The notes under the pieces were generated by a model that was not told the DNA's origin, searched no databases, and saw nothing but the letters and a program-made list of their open reading frames with translations. Below, piece after piece: positions 1 to 12,000 of a stretch of DNA of 64,000 nucleotides (position 1 is its first letter; each line of letters starts with the position of its first letter). A program made the position numbers and the translations under genes. Source of the DNA: Nemopilema nomurai (Eukaryota; Cnidaria; Scyphozoa; Rhizostomeae; Rhizostomatidae); assembly GCA_003864495.1 (NCBI GenBank), contig ML133409.1:1274818-1338817 (forward strand). The letters run 5' to 3'.

Positions 1-2417
1 TATGCGAATTTGTTCCCTATAATGGGAAGCAGAACCATTGACATCGCCAACTATTTTGACGTTGTTGATCACAAGGATATCATGATTAGATCAATGTCAC
101 TACCAATGTCTCATCCGGGGTATATGCCATCAACGAGAGACCTCAGCAAGAAGAGGGACATGATTCTGAAATGGCTCAACCAAGACAAACCAGCTCTGGG
201 TGATTTATCAGCTCTTCTTACAAAGCATTACTTGTTACAACTCCTTCAAACGGCTCTTGAAGTCACCCACGCCTCCTTGCCACAATATTTAACCTCGCTC
301 TGGTCGATCAAGAGTAAACATAACAGAAGGATTGCATCAACTCTTAGCAAAGTCGTGAGGCTACAAGTGAACAAAATTGCTATAGTCGCCTCTATAATGT
401 CATCGTTAGGAGGAAAAGCAAAATTTGCTCATAAAGAGTTCGTTCCCCAATACCCTGGAAGGCTGAACGGAGGAGTGCAGAGGGACCTTATGCTCTCACT
501 AGACAAGTTATCTGCCGAATCCTTTCAACAAAGGTTTTTCGAAAGCACTCGGCCCGAGATAGACTACGCGGGCTTATGGTTCAGAAACACGGTTTTCAAA
601 TACTCTTCCGTAATTGAATATAGAAAATACGCCCATAAGCTTGGTCGTAAAGTTTCAAAGCATCGCGTGGATATCTTTGCGAACCGGAGGCAAGCAAAGT
701 GTAAATCGGCTGTGAAAATATTTTTCTCGGAAGTCTTAGGAAACCTGGAAATAAAAAAAGCAACGAATTTGCTTGTTGATCCGCAGGACAGAAGCTTCTT
801 CAAGCCTCACACTTCGATCGACAACTTTTTTGACCATATTTTACTTGTCCTATCTTTCATAACCGACTGCGGCTCAAACAACACCATCTTTCATTCTGCT
901 GTGAAATCCCATGGAAAAGCAGCAAGAGGATCATTTTTTGGCCATATTCCAATTATCAATGATTATTCTTCTGCTGTTAATGCGATTAAGCGAGTCTTGA
1001 AGATAACTAATAATCTTGTCGGAGGATTTCAATCGCAATATCGTTTGCTTCAGTCCGTGGTTGAAGAAACGCGGTCCCTGCCGGTACATCTTCCGTCCAA
1101 GCATTTCCCGAAGTTTGCGTTTCGTGAAGCGAAGGCCATTGCGACCGTAAGTGCAACAGCTTATTCGCTTTCTAAGATAAGGCTCTCTCTAGTAGCCTGC
1201 TCGCAGTCTCTAATTATCTTGCAAGAACTGCGAGTCTGCAAATTAACCCCTATGGCCTAATCCACAAAACAAGCCTCGAGATCATTATTTTGCATTTGTT
1301 CGCGCGATGACAAAGCATTTTTTATAAAAGAGACATCATCAGCTAGCCAAAATGTTGTCTCACCTTTCAATTTAGACAGAGGAAACAAAGAACTGAACAA
1401 AGGCTTTGTAAAGTGAATGCGAGGCGGAACAAGTCTTTTTGACTAATTCGCAGACTCCACAATTCTGGCAAGATCATAAAAGCCTTCGCGCAGGCTAGCT
1501 TTCTAGTTGAACATCGATATTCATCACTGAATAATGCCAAAAGCAAGGACTTATTATTTGCAAAGAGCTTTTGGCGAGGCATTGTAACGTAGTTACGACT
1601 TGTTGTATGGCATCGTGACGTAGAAACTTGGGCGTGTCACCTTCCCGTATATCTCGATAGTGGCCTGTCTGCGTCAAACTGAACGCCATTATTGAGAGAT
1701 CTTGGAGATTCCCTTCCCCACCTTTGATAATGGGCCTATTTAATAGACATCGCATTTTGAAGACAAGGCACGAACGTCTTCCCCTCTATTAGCTTCTTAT
1801 TTGTCTAAGTTTGTAGAACTGTTCCGCACGATAGTCTAACTTCCCGCCGTTTCATGTTTTAGAAACTGAAGCACAAGAGTCAAATACGAGTGCCTGTTAT
1901 ACAGGAAATTGACGAGAATGGTGTATGGCCAATTGTTTCTAACCTAAAGAAGGACAACCTCCCCAACGGCACGCTTCGCAACACAGTAATTGTTTTTAAT
2001 GATGTATACAGCTCCTTTTTGGTTCAATGTGCGATATTCTTCAATTCTGTAAATCAAACTATGCAGAGCCTCGATCAAATCGATCAACTGGTTAAGGCTA
2101 TGGGACACTTTGGTAGAGAGCTTGCAAAATCACCTATCCATAAAGGAAGAAGCAGGTTAACTGGTCCTAATGCAGCACCGTCCTTTGAAGTTGATTTGGA
2201 AATGGAGTATCACGTATCACGTAACGAATTTAATGTTGTCCAAAGTTTGGTAAAAGCAAGTTGGGATGTGAACTTGTATGTTAAAAACAGAAAACCTAAA
2301 AAAAAAACTGAGAAGAGTTTACTCCGTGCTACGAGTGGGGAACCTGTGTCAGATGACTATGTTTTTAGGCCTTTGCAGGAAAACCCACTCGTAGATGTTA
2401 CTGCAGCATATCCTTAA
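1..2417 (+). CDS. 3' end of an unrecognised gene (two exons seen, 5' end outside window)
   Basis: The reading frame is open from base 1 and runs to a consensus donor after 1146 (GCGACC|GTAAGT). The next exon starts at 1863, after the acceptor TTTCATGTTTTAG, and ends with TAA at 2415-2417. Both junctions are phase 0. The joined product is about 566 residues: a mostly alpha-helical, basic protein with no signal peptide or obvious membrane span. A Lys-rich run (KNRKPKKKTEK) near the C terminus could be a nuclear localisation signal. I do not recognise a family. The ATG at 22 would be an internal Met if the exon continues to the left. A long exon, a clean splice pair and one continuous sequence style support a real gene; function is unknown. 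Confidence 0.6.
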
Positions 2418-2556
2418 GGTTTAGCTCTAGCCACACTCAAGAAGCCTAACAAATTCTTGATTAGAAATAGTACTCATGTATTCTGAGAATCTAAGGGTGA
2501 AGCCCCTGGGGTGAATGCTATTAGAACCCTGCGTACGGTGTTTCTGCGAAAAGTGT

Positions 2557-3064
2557 CCGGACACAGATGATGGTTCCGGATACAGATGAATCGTCCGGAT
2601 ACAGATGAATCGCCCGGATACAGATGAATCGCCCGGATACAGATGAATTGCCCGGATACAAATGAATCACCCGGATACAGATGAATCACCCGGATAAAGA
2701 TGAATCACCCGGATAAAGATGAACTGCCTGGATACAGATGAATTGCCCGGATACAAATGAATCATCCGGATACAGATGAATCACCCGGATACAGATGAAT
2801 CACCCGGATAAAGATGAATCACCCGGATAAAGATGAATCACCCGGATAAAGATGAATTGCCCGGATACAGATGAATTGCCCGGATAAAGATGAACTGCCT
2901 GGATACAGATGAATTGCCCGGATACAAATGAATCACCCGGATACAGATGAAACACCCGGATAAAGATGAACTGCCTGGATACAGATGAATCACCCGGATA
3001 AAGATGAATTGCCCGGATACAGATGAATCGTCCGGACACAGATGAATCGTCCGGATACAGATGC
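2557..3064. repeat. 19-bp minisatellite, about 26 copies
   Basis: The unit is close to CGGATACAGATGAATCGCC, repeated head to tail with point variants (CAGATGAATC versus AAGATGAATC, CGCC versus CACC or TGCC). It starts 140 bp after the stop codon of the left-edge gene, so it may lie in its 3' UTR or flank. Nineteen is not a multiple of three; the long open frames on the minus strand here are a by-product of the repeat. Confidence 0.95.
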
Positions 3065-3347
3065 TCCTCCATTAGCAGTTGAAGATTATGATTGACAACA
3101 AATCATGCACAGGAGCCAGTTGGTATTGTATTTAAAATGACATTCACGTTTCAGATTGATCGCAATGTGTATGTTAGAAAAACTAAACTTCGGTCTACAG
3201 AAATTCGTTCTTTCCGGAGCCCTGTATGCACATTGGCAGGCTTAGGGTTGTTGATTGATTAAAAAAATTTCCCATTTTCAATAATTAATGGCTTCTCGCA
3301 ATTCATCCATGGAACCAAAGCTTTCATAATGTTGACAAGTAATGATT

Positions 3348-4620
3348 TAGTGAGTCTGGTACCCAGGGTACATCAAGACACTCGGGTTTTGTTTCTGGAA
3401 CCTAAATAGAGTGTGTAATTCTTTGCATGCCTCCTTTTGGATTGGATCTACTCTTACTATGTAGGTCCACAACCCTGTGGCTGGCTTGTATTGAAAGCAA
3501 CACGGAATTGTTCTGTCATAACAAGCGGTATCGAATAATGTTTGATTGCCTGCTTAACCCTGTGACTTGCAAATTTGAAAACGTTTATGTTGTTGGTGTC
3601 CAGAGAAGTAAGAACCGACACCAGTCTAGCAGTGAAGAATGTGCCAGAAAGTTTTTATCATCATATTTGATATTGCTTAACACTCTTTCAAGTTTTAAAG
3701 TACGAATAGTGATGTTTTTCACTGGAAATTAGTGTCCGCGCATTCGGGTGAAGGCAGGACAAGGCATATGCCAAGAGCACTAATTTGGAGGTTTTTATCC
3801 AAAGACATTTTTGGAGGATTTTCTACGATGACGTGAGATGTCTTGCTGATGATATTGCAATTTTTTCATTGCCATGACTTAAATATTTTATTATTAATTT
3901 ATTAGCCGTAATCAAGATTACGTTGAGGTGGGTGTCGTCTGCGTGCTTACAAGTAGGCTCAAGAGATCGATTAGCAATTACTTTCGAGCGATTATTTTAT
4001 GAACTGTGTCTCCATATGGCTTGAAATTATCCAGCAGATTAGCCAACAGTTGCAGAAGTGCTTACGTGTTGAATAGAAACAGCAATTTGTGGCCAGTAAA
4101 TATTTCTATGTGCAGATATTTCCTCATGTTTCCAGTGGTTTGTTTTGATACATAACTGTAATTCTATAAGAGGCTTTTTAATTTCATGTTTTGAATATTA
4201 GCATTTGATTTTATACAAAAATTTAAGGTTAAACGAAGGAGCAATATTTTGGCTTATCGGAAATTATTTTTAGCCATCTCAACTCTTTGCAGACTTTCGC
4301 CTCCCCCTGGCAATGTTTTGTGACCTTGCCTAAAATGATGATAATAGAAAAAGCATTTTCATACAGACAAAATAGATTCGCTGCTATTTATCAATGACCT
4401 TATGCTCCTAGAAATATTTGTTTTACAGATAAAAATGATTTGTAAGCTGTTTATATTCAAAAGACTAGATAATAATTAGGTCTTGCGTAAAACATTTTAG
4501 GCCTTGCCTAAAACATTGCGTAAGATTTGTGAAAACTCTAAAATTGTGTTATTTTGTGTTATTTTGGGATTTTCATATTTTTATATGTATTAATAATTAC
4601 CCTGGGTACCAGACTCACTA
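3348..4620. mobile_element. Segment bounded by perfect 23-bp inverted repeats, possible non-autonomous transposon
   Basis: TAGTGAGTCTGGTACCCAGG at 3348 (23 bp to 3370) is the exact reverse complement of 4598-4620. The 1.2 kb between is AT-rich with no convincing coding region. I see no clear target-site duplication outside the repeats, so the arms could also be ends of two separate copies facing each other. The same arm sequence forms a hairpin at 45986-46046, showing it is a dispersed repeat. Confidence 0.5.
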
Positions 4621-7600
4621 CCAAAGGTAATTAATCATAAATGTAACTGTTATTTTTGGACATTGTTGACAATTTTGCACCGTGGAATACAAACGTTTAT
4701 AGTTCATTGTTGTTTGATGTTATCGTTTCGTTAAATTTTTAAAGAGTTTTCTTGCCTATTAGTTCTTTGGCTATGCGTTTTGACAATTAGAAAATGAAAT
4801 TCAACGTATTTTGGTCCTAATTGAGAGATTAAATCCAGCATACATCAAAAGACGCACCAAGGCGTTCTGAGGAGCTGTAGGTTATTTTCAAATTGGATGG
4901 GACAGTAAAAAATCAGCTTCATTAGGCGGGTAGGGCGGCTATTTATCTATCGTCGTCTTATAATGATCCTTCGTGTAGACAAAGTTCTGGTGAAGTGCTA
5001 GAAACCATTATGAATAGGGAGCAAGTTTTGCCGCCAATTTGAGGGGGTGGCTGAAAATACTGCGAAAATATTGCGAAAACACTTTTCATCAACACGAAGA
5101 GTCACCACGAAAACATTAGAAGCAGGTGGCTTTCACACTTGCAGTGTATGCTGCAACATATTTGGCAAAGTATCACCAGTCCACTGTCAAGATCAAGGAC
5201 AAAATTTAGGAGAAGTCAAGCTGCTTATGCTAACCCGATTCAGGGTGTATTAGTATTTTAAGAAGACAAAATGAAAAGCGAAGGGGCTAAAGCTGGGCCG
5301 TGAGGTACATATATGTAAAGTGATAAAACCCATACAGTCATGGAAGTATTCAAGTCGGCGCAAACGTCCAATTATTTTTATAATATGGGAAGCATATGCT
5401 GTTCAATAAAGTTTCTTGATTCAAAACATTTAAAAATGAAGTTGCTCAAACAGCAAGTGTTTTGTTTTGGAGACACCCTTTTGAAGCTCTCCTTCCAAAC
5501 GTATAAGATGATTAGGCCTAAAAGATGTCTCATTATTACTTCACTATATTGACTTTAGCCACAAATCCCATTTTGAGATGAACTGGTGCGCTTTGTAGAA
5601 TTGACAGGTGGTTGTCTATATAGAAGAAAGTTGCTTGCGATCAGCTTTTTAAAATGCTTATGCTTTTGAATTGCTAGGTTATAGGAAATATCACAATGCT
5701 TTTTTCGTAAAACGTTGCCTTATTAAAACTTATCAAAGAAGTAATAAATTTTGACATCAAATTTACGGCACGGTATCGACTTTTTTCTGTGTGAGACCTG
5801 CAATGCACCTTAAACTTAAAGCACAATATCGTTCTCAGTTTGTCATTCTTTTGTTAGCTAATTTGACCATTATTCGACACTGCTACTGTCATATGTCTTT
5901 ACTTTCCATCAGAAGTGGGTGAGGTAATTTAGAGTTCATTGCCTCTGCAGCAAGCAGTTTAGACCACCTAATTTTGCTTGGACATAATCTTTTAGGGAAA
6001 TCTATTTGGGTGATTTTTTTGTAACAGAGGTTCTGGAAAGCAAGTATGGAGGGTAAGAAGAAATCCTTAAAGAAACATATTATTGCAGTTATTTTGGTAT
6101 TTTGAATGACTGAAGGACAGAAATAAAAAATTTTAGCGTAGATTTAAGATTTAAAACTTGTTTGGCCTTCTCAGCCACGTCTATAAAGTTGTTTCTTCTT
6201 GAATAACTGTATAGGATTAAGAAAGGAATTAAGAAACTTCCACTAGTTAATGTAAAATCTCTCAGAAACTTTTCAATTGCCTGGGCAAACCGGAGATGAG
6301 ATAACACAAAATGAGAGGGTTAAAGAAAGAGTCAATGTGGTGAACGACCGGGTTAATGACCATGAAATCATCAAACGCACAATGCTTGGAGAATACAGAG
6401 TTTTTTCAAGACCAAAGATATATTTTAATACTCATACTGATATTAATGGAATAGACATGATGTTCATTGATTAATATTGGATTTAAAACTATGTTTAATC
6501 GCTTTTCAGCCTTATTTTATTTTTCACCTGTTTTCCAATGTTTAGATTCTATGCGTGCGTTGTTTTCAATTATCCAATTAAAAAACATTAACTGGTAAAA
6601 TTTGACTAAAAATTCCTGAAAATTGAGAAGCTTTACGGTGAAGCTTTAGCTGATTTCTTATTAAAAAACCGTGTGTACTCAAATATTGAGCTACCAATTT
6701 AAAAGTTGAATGTTATCTTTTCTGCTTGAATGTAGCAAGGAATAAAGAAAAGTTAACACTTTTTCTGTTTGGTGAACACGCTTATCAGTGTAGCAAATGG
6801 CCCTGCCAAAAATGCATACGTCAGTACTCATTGCGTTTTGCCAGCGTCACATTTTAATGGTGCCCACTTTAAATGATTTTATTTTCTTGGAAACTCACCA
6901 CTGCACTTGACAGTCACAACTTCTCGAGTGAGTTTCACAGACACCTAAACAGGCCGAGGAATACTCTTCACAGCTACTTGATAATATGAACACCCAAGCC
7001 CCCAGACGTACGCTCAAACGGGGGTAATGCTTACTTACTGCGTTACTACTGCTGAGCAGTCGAAGCATTCGTATCAAAAAAGGAAATGATTTGTCACTTG
7101 TAATTATACCGTAAAAATTTCATGCAATGTTCTCCACTTTCCAATTTCAATGCTCTTTCAAAATTAATAAAAAATTTCAATTCGTCAAATTGTTGTGACA
7201 TGCGTCGAAGACAAAAAACCGTCGATTTCGAAACCATGGTTACTGATCTGACCTTATCTGACCTTACGACCTTTTTTGTTTTGCCCTAGATTGAATCTAG
7301 TTTGTCCCAGCATGCATTGATTATTTACAGATAACCTACTAAATTAAAGCTACCGATGTTTGTGTTCATGTTTGTGTTCATGTTTATATGCAGTTTTATT
7401 CAGAACAGATTTCAATTAGCAACTATGAAAAGATGCGTACATCATTACAGACAGCAAAATTTGCAAAGGAGCCTTTTCAGGACAAATTTTCAAGCAAGTG
7501 CATCACCGATTTCTGGAACAACATGCTTATAGGCACAAGCAGTCTTGTTTCGTGCGAGAAGCAAACCACTTCAAAAAAATCTTGTACACCTTTTGTGAAA

Positions 7601-9016
7601 ATCCTATTGTTTTAAAAAAAAATCTCTGGAAATCGTGGAAATCTCGTACGCTATTTGCAAGAATGAGTTACCCCTCGGTTTCATTTTGCTTTATGTATTC
7701 CAGAGCACACTCTCGGTAAGAGAATCCAGATGTGGTAAAGAATCTTCTTCTTTTGTCTGTCGTCCAATGTACTGCCTTGATGCAGGTTGTTTTCAGAAGC
7801 ATCATGGTGAAGCTATGGAAAGTTCCCCAAAGCTTTGTACCACAAAGCACTTATTCACAAAGTTCCTAAACCTCACTGAGTTTCGGCAAGGGGTGCATCC
7901 GGAGAAAGCTTGAGGCAAAAATTCATCTAGGCAAGAGCAAGCCAAGTAAGCATTAAATGAGATGCCTAAAAAAGACAAATAGAGATTTGTCGGCTCCTTG
8001 GGGTACGCACTACGCAATCACAGCTGAACATATTTGTGTGTTCACACATTAATTTCGATCAAAATTTGAATTGTCCATATTTTTAGAACTTTTAGACTTA
8101 TCTTTGAAAGAAAGTGAGGGGCTATACCCCCCCCTAGCCCAATAGCTGCAGGGTCCATGAGACAGATTTAAAACTCTAGAACACTGTAAAACAATAGAAC
8201 GAAAAGCGTTTAGTTTCAAGACAGTGGCAACGACCAAATTTGAGTAATGTTTTCAGCTATAAATCGTTATTTCCACACAGGAAATCTCATCTTAGAATAT
8301 GAAATTATTCTTTCCTTTAGGTGTTTGTCATAATCATAGTCATAAATGCAAGTCATGCTTGTAAGAAGTTGTGGGTTTTTAGGACTTCAGTTGCACAAAA
8401 CTCAATTGATTCAAAATTAGCTTGCTTCATCCTGGGAAACTCTTTAGGGTCTTTTAGTATCCATTAATTTCTCATATGGTGATTTTGTAGCTGAATCAGA
8501 AGGGACTGATCAGGTGATCGGGAGCTTTACCTAATCTTAGAGCGTCTTTGTTTTACGTTCTCGCTTTGTGTATGAAACTTCTTATGAACACAAAATGGCA
8601 GATACATGCTTTTTCGTATCAAAATTGAGAATCAGCAAAGCTTTTGTACAGTAGCACACCATGTATAAACGATGTCTTATCAATAATTCTTTTAAATGAC
8701 ATGAAAAGAATGCAAACATGTTTCCAAATTTTCCACTTACAGAACAGGCTACTGAACTTCAAATTAGAGATCTTCCAACTTCATGATCGAAAGAGGAACA
8801 GTTCTGTAACGTTATAAGAGACTTTTGGTCACACGATCTTCTTATTGTTTGACAGTTATTTGTTAACAAGAAACAGTTCTATAGATTATCTTATGAAAGC
8901 CGATGTTGTACCCCCTGGTGGAGTTAAAGGCTCGTCTACTAACCTACTAACGTTTTGACTGCACAGAGCCGATCCCTCTTCTGTCAATTTGTAACTTGCT
9001 CTGTATAGGCTTCAAA
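4621..9016. other. Intergenic region upstream of the kinase gene
   Basis: AT-rich, with no recognisable gene on either strand; only short, unsupported open frames. It should hold the promoter and 5' UTR of the kinase gene, but I see no TATA box near 9017. A short 12-bp tandem (TTTGTGTTCATG) lies near 7360-7385. Confidence 0.5.
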
Positions 9017-12000
9017 ATGGCGGACCTGGAAGCGGTGCTAGCTGATGTTAGCTATTTAATGGCTATGGAGAAATCAAAGTCAACTCCTGCTGCCCGAGCA
9101 AGCAAAAAAATTATATTACCCGATGCATCGTGAGTTTTTTTCTGCACTTTTTGCCTAGGTTCATATTTTGACCTTTCTTCCAAGCCTTGGCGATCCTGCA
9201 GCCGATTTTCCGTCCGCTGTTTGTTTACATTTTTAAGCTCAGTTGTACGCAAAGATATTTTCAGCTCACTGAGCCATATATGAACCAAAAGCTTTGAAAT
9301 TAACCAGGAGTCAAGCTACGATGTATTTTCACTTGTCAATGGCGAGATGGTCACGATTAGGGTTGATTTTTATTCAGCATATAGGATGCAACTTTCGATC
9401 CCGGTGATCGAATCTTGCTATTAGGCCAGTAGCAACCCCGCATGAGGAAATCACCATCCCATTGGGCATCATTGCTTCTTTTGTTGGTATTTTTAAAAAG
9501 TGTTTACATTTGCTTGCTAGACAGCATTGGTAGCAATTTTTTTTCGTACTAGATATCTGTAAGTTGTCTCCCAGGAACCTTATGGCCACTGCAAGCAGGC
9601 GTATTTGACGTTGCTAGGCCAAATGGCTCCTGTTTGTTCGCAGCGTTTCCGCCAAATCTAGGAATGATCAGATTGCTGTGACATCAAGTTACTTTGTAAT
9701 AAGGAACAAACAAGGTTATTTAGCATTTCTAAATCAATTGCTAAACTTATTCTTTCTTCTGCAACATCATCTCTAGGGTATACAGCGTGATGCACAAGTA
9801 CCTTAACGATCGTTCGGAGGTTACCTTCTCTGGAATATTTGATCAACAAATAGGTAAGGTTTTATATAACCAATCTTCTTTTTCGTAAGTTTAACATCAA
9901 CAGATCACGCAAAATAGAAGGGATCGCTTTCACAATCGGTGCTAGACATTTTATTAGTTGCCACCCTGTACGATCTGGGCATGCAAGTGGGTTATCGATG
10001 ACCACAGCTGATTTGTTTGAATGAGTTTCGATAAACATTTCATATTGGCTTGTCTCGACAAGATGTATTGTTGCAGTTGAATTGGGATCAACCACTTTCA
10101 TTTAAAATGATCAGGGCTGTTTCGTTAGAAGAGATGAAGTCTTGTTTACATGAGCCTGGGATCTTGCGATTGTTTATTTCACTTCAGAGGACATTGTCTA
10201 ATCATTTTTAAGAACTCACAGTTGATGTCATTCTCTTACGTCACAGTACCAAAGCCCAAAATAGTAATTAGTCAATTCTGTTGTTTTGGGACCTTTTGTG
10301 ATGTTTTCCTTTACAAAAATATATGTATCATGAAAAATATTTATGTTGCGAATCAAGTAGAGAAAATGAAGCCTCAAACAGTGGAGATGTAGAAAGAGGA
10401 TAAAGAATTTAAAATATTGAAATTAATAGATTGTACTAAGGCAAAGATGCTTTCCATTCACCTCACTTACTGCACTTCCCAAAAAATTTACAATATTACA
10501 ATATATATATAATTAAACAATTATTTTTACCAATTTTCCTTATTTTGCTTTGTATGCCAGTTGTACCAAAAAATTTCATATCAGCTGCTTGATATCAAGA
10601 AATCTTTCTGTTTTCAAATTTATTTAATCTTTGAATTATGCCACTGAAATTGGCTACTTATTTTTCAGCCAGTGGTGTCTTTCTTACCTGAAGAATAAAT
10701 TAAATTTATTTTCATGCTTGTATTTTCAATATAACAACCTTTAGTAGTCAGCACATCAGTGTCTTTGTCATTTATAGGTTATATGTCAATTGATACTTTT
10801 TCCATTTACTGCAATTTGAATTATTTATTCTTGCTGAGTTTATTAATTTATTTCTCATTGTTTGAATGATTTTGAATAACTAACTTTAAACTTTAAAAGA
10901 CTAGATAGAATGGGAAGATAGGTGGATTGGAGGGAAGGACAATATTTATCTTCATCAAGGATTTCAATCAAATCTAGTAACTTGAGTTAGCATAAGGAAT
11001 AAAAGAAATTTGTTTCTGGTAGCAACCTTTTTTGTATGGAGATATTTTGCTTGTTTTTGGAATTTGATTTTCCAAAGTGAACATATAACTCATGTTTGTT
11101 TTTGTTGAAATTTTGTAAACAGAGTGGCAAATTTCTTCAAACCTTTTATTCCAGCTCTTTAATATATTGTGAGACACTCAAGATTGGGTTGCATTAGAAA
11201 TTGCCAAAAAGCTATGGTGTTTGTCATTTTTGATAGCTTTTACAAATTGTGCCAAATGCATCAAGATTTATTAATGTCAACCACAGCCATCAATTTTAGT
11301 TAAACATTTCATTAAAAGGTTTCTAACTGATAGAACTATATGTTTCTAAGCTTAAATACCTCATCACTAAAGAATTGAAATTTTATGGCATTTCAGTATA
11401 AATTATGTGAAGGTTTCTCTGAAGAAACCTGGCCATCCTGGAATCAAGGTGAAAGTATTCCTTTTCATAAAAAGTGTGTATGTGTGAGAAGAAAAAGCAC
11501 CATCACCCCGACTTCAATCTTTTTTTAATTGATGGAATACACCATCGTTTATGGCATGTTTTGGAAAGAATTTGCTTTTGTGCTGTTGGGTATTGTAGTA
11601 ACCATCTCCCATTCCATTTGGAGTATGTCTTGTTCAGGCGAGTAACCAGGGCAGTGCCTGCAAGGCAAGTGCTAGCAGAGGCTAAGCAACTGAAGCAATA
11701 AGAACTGTGTTTAAGATCTGATTAATTATGATAGCAGCAGATGGTTTGGATTATTATATATCTGATGACTAAATAATTGTTGAAGAACCATATAAAAATA
11801 GAAATTTCAATTTCTCATTGATTGTTAGAGCTACAGACAACTTTTTGTGGCACTTTTGCTTGTGATAAGACTGGAAGATACAATTGGGCATCTTTTTTCT
11901 GTACTTTTACATCAGTGGTAAAGTCATGGGCGATTGTAGCCTTACCTGTTACTCAAAACATTTCCATCAAACATTCACCCCAGAACACGTTTGCTGCTAT

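Noticed and set aside
2557..3064. CRISPR-like array
   Set aside because: Units are head to tail with no spacers, and the DNA is animal; it is a minisatellite.
2474..3072. Minus-strand open frames of 71 and 90 codons with repeated HLYPGDS-type units
   Set aside because: They are translations of the 19-bp minisatellite; the period shifts frame each copy and there is no gene context.
3427..3732. 101-codon plus-strand frame
   Set aside because: It lies within the inverted-repeat segment, has no recognisable domain and its composition resembles the surrounding AT-rich DNA.
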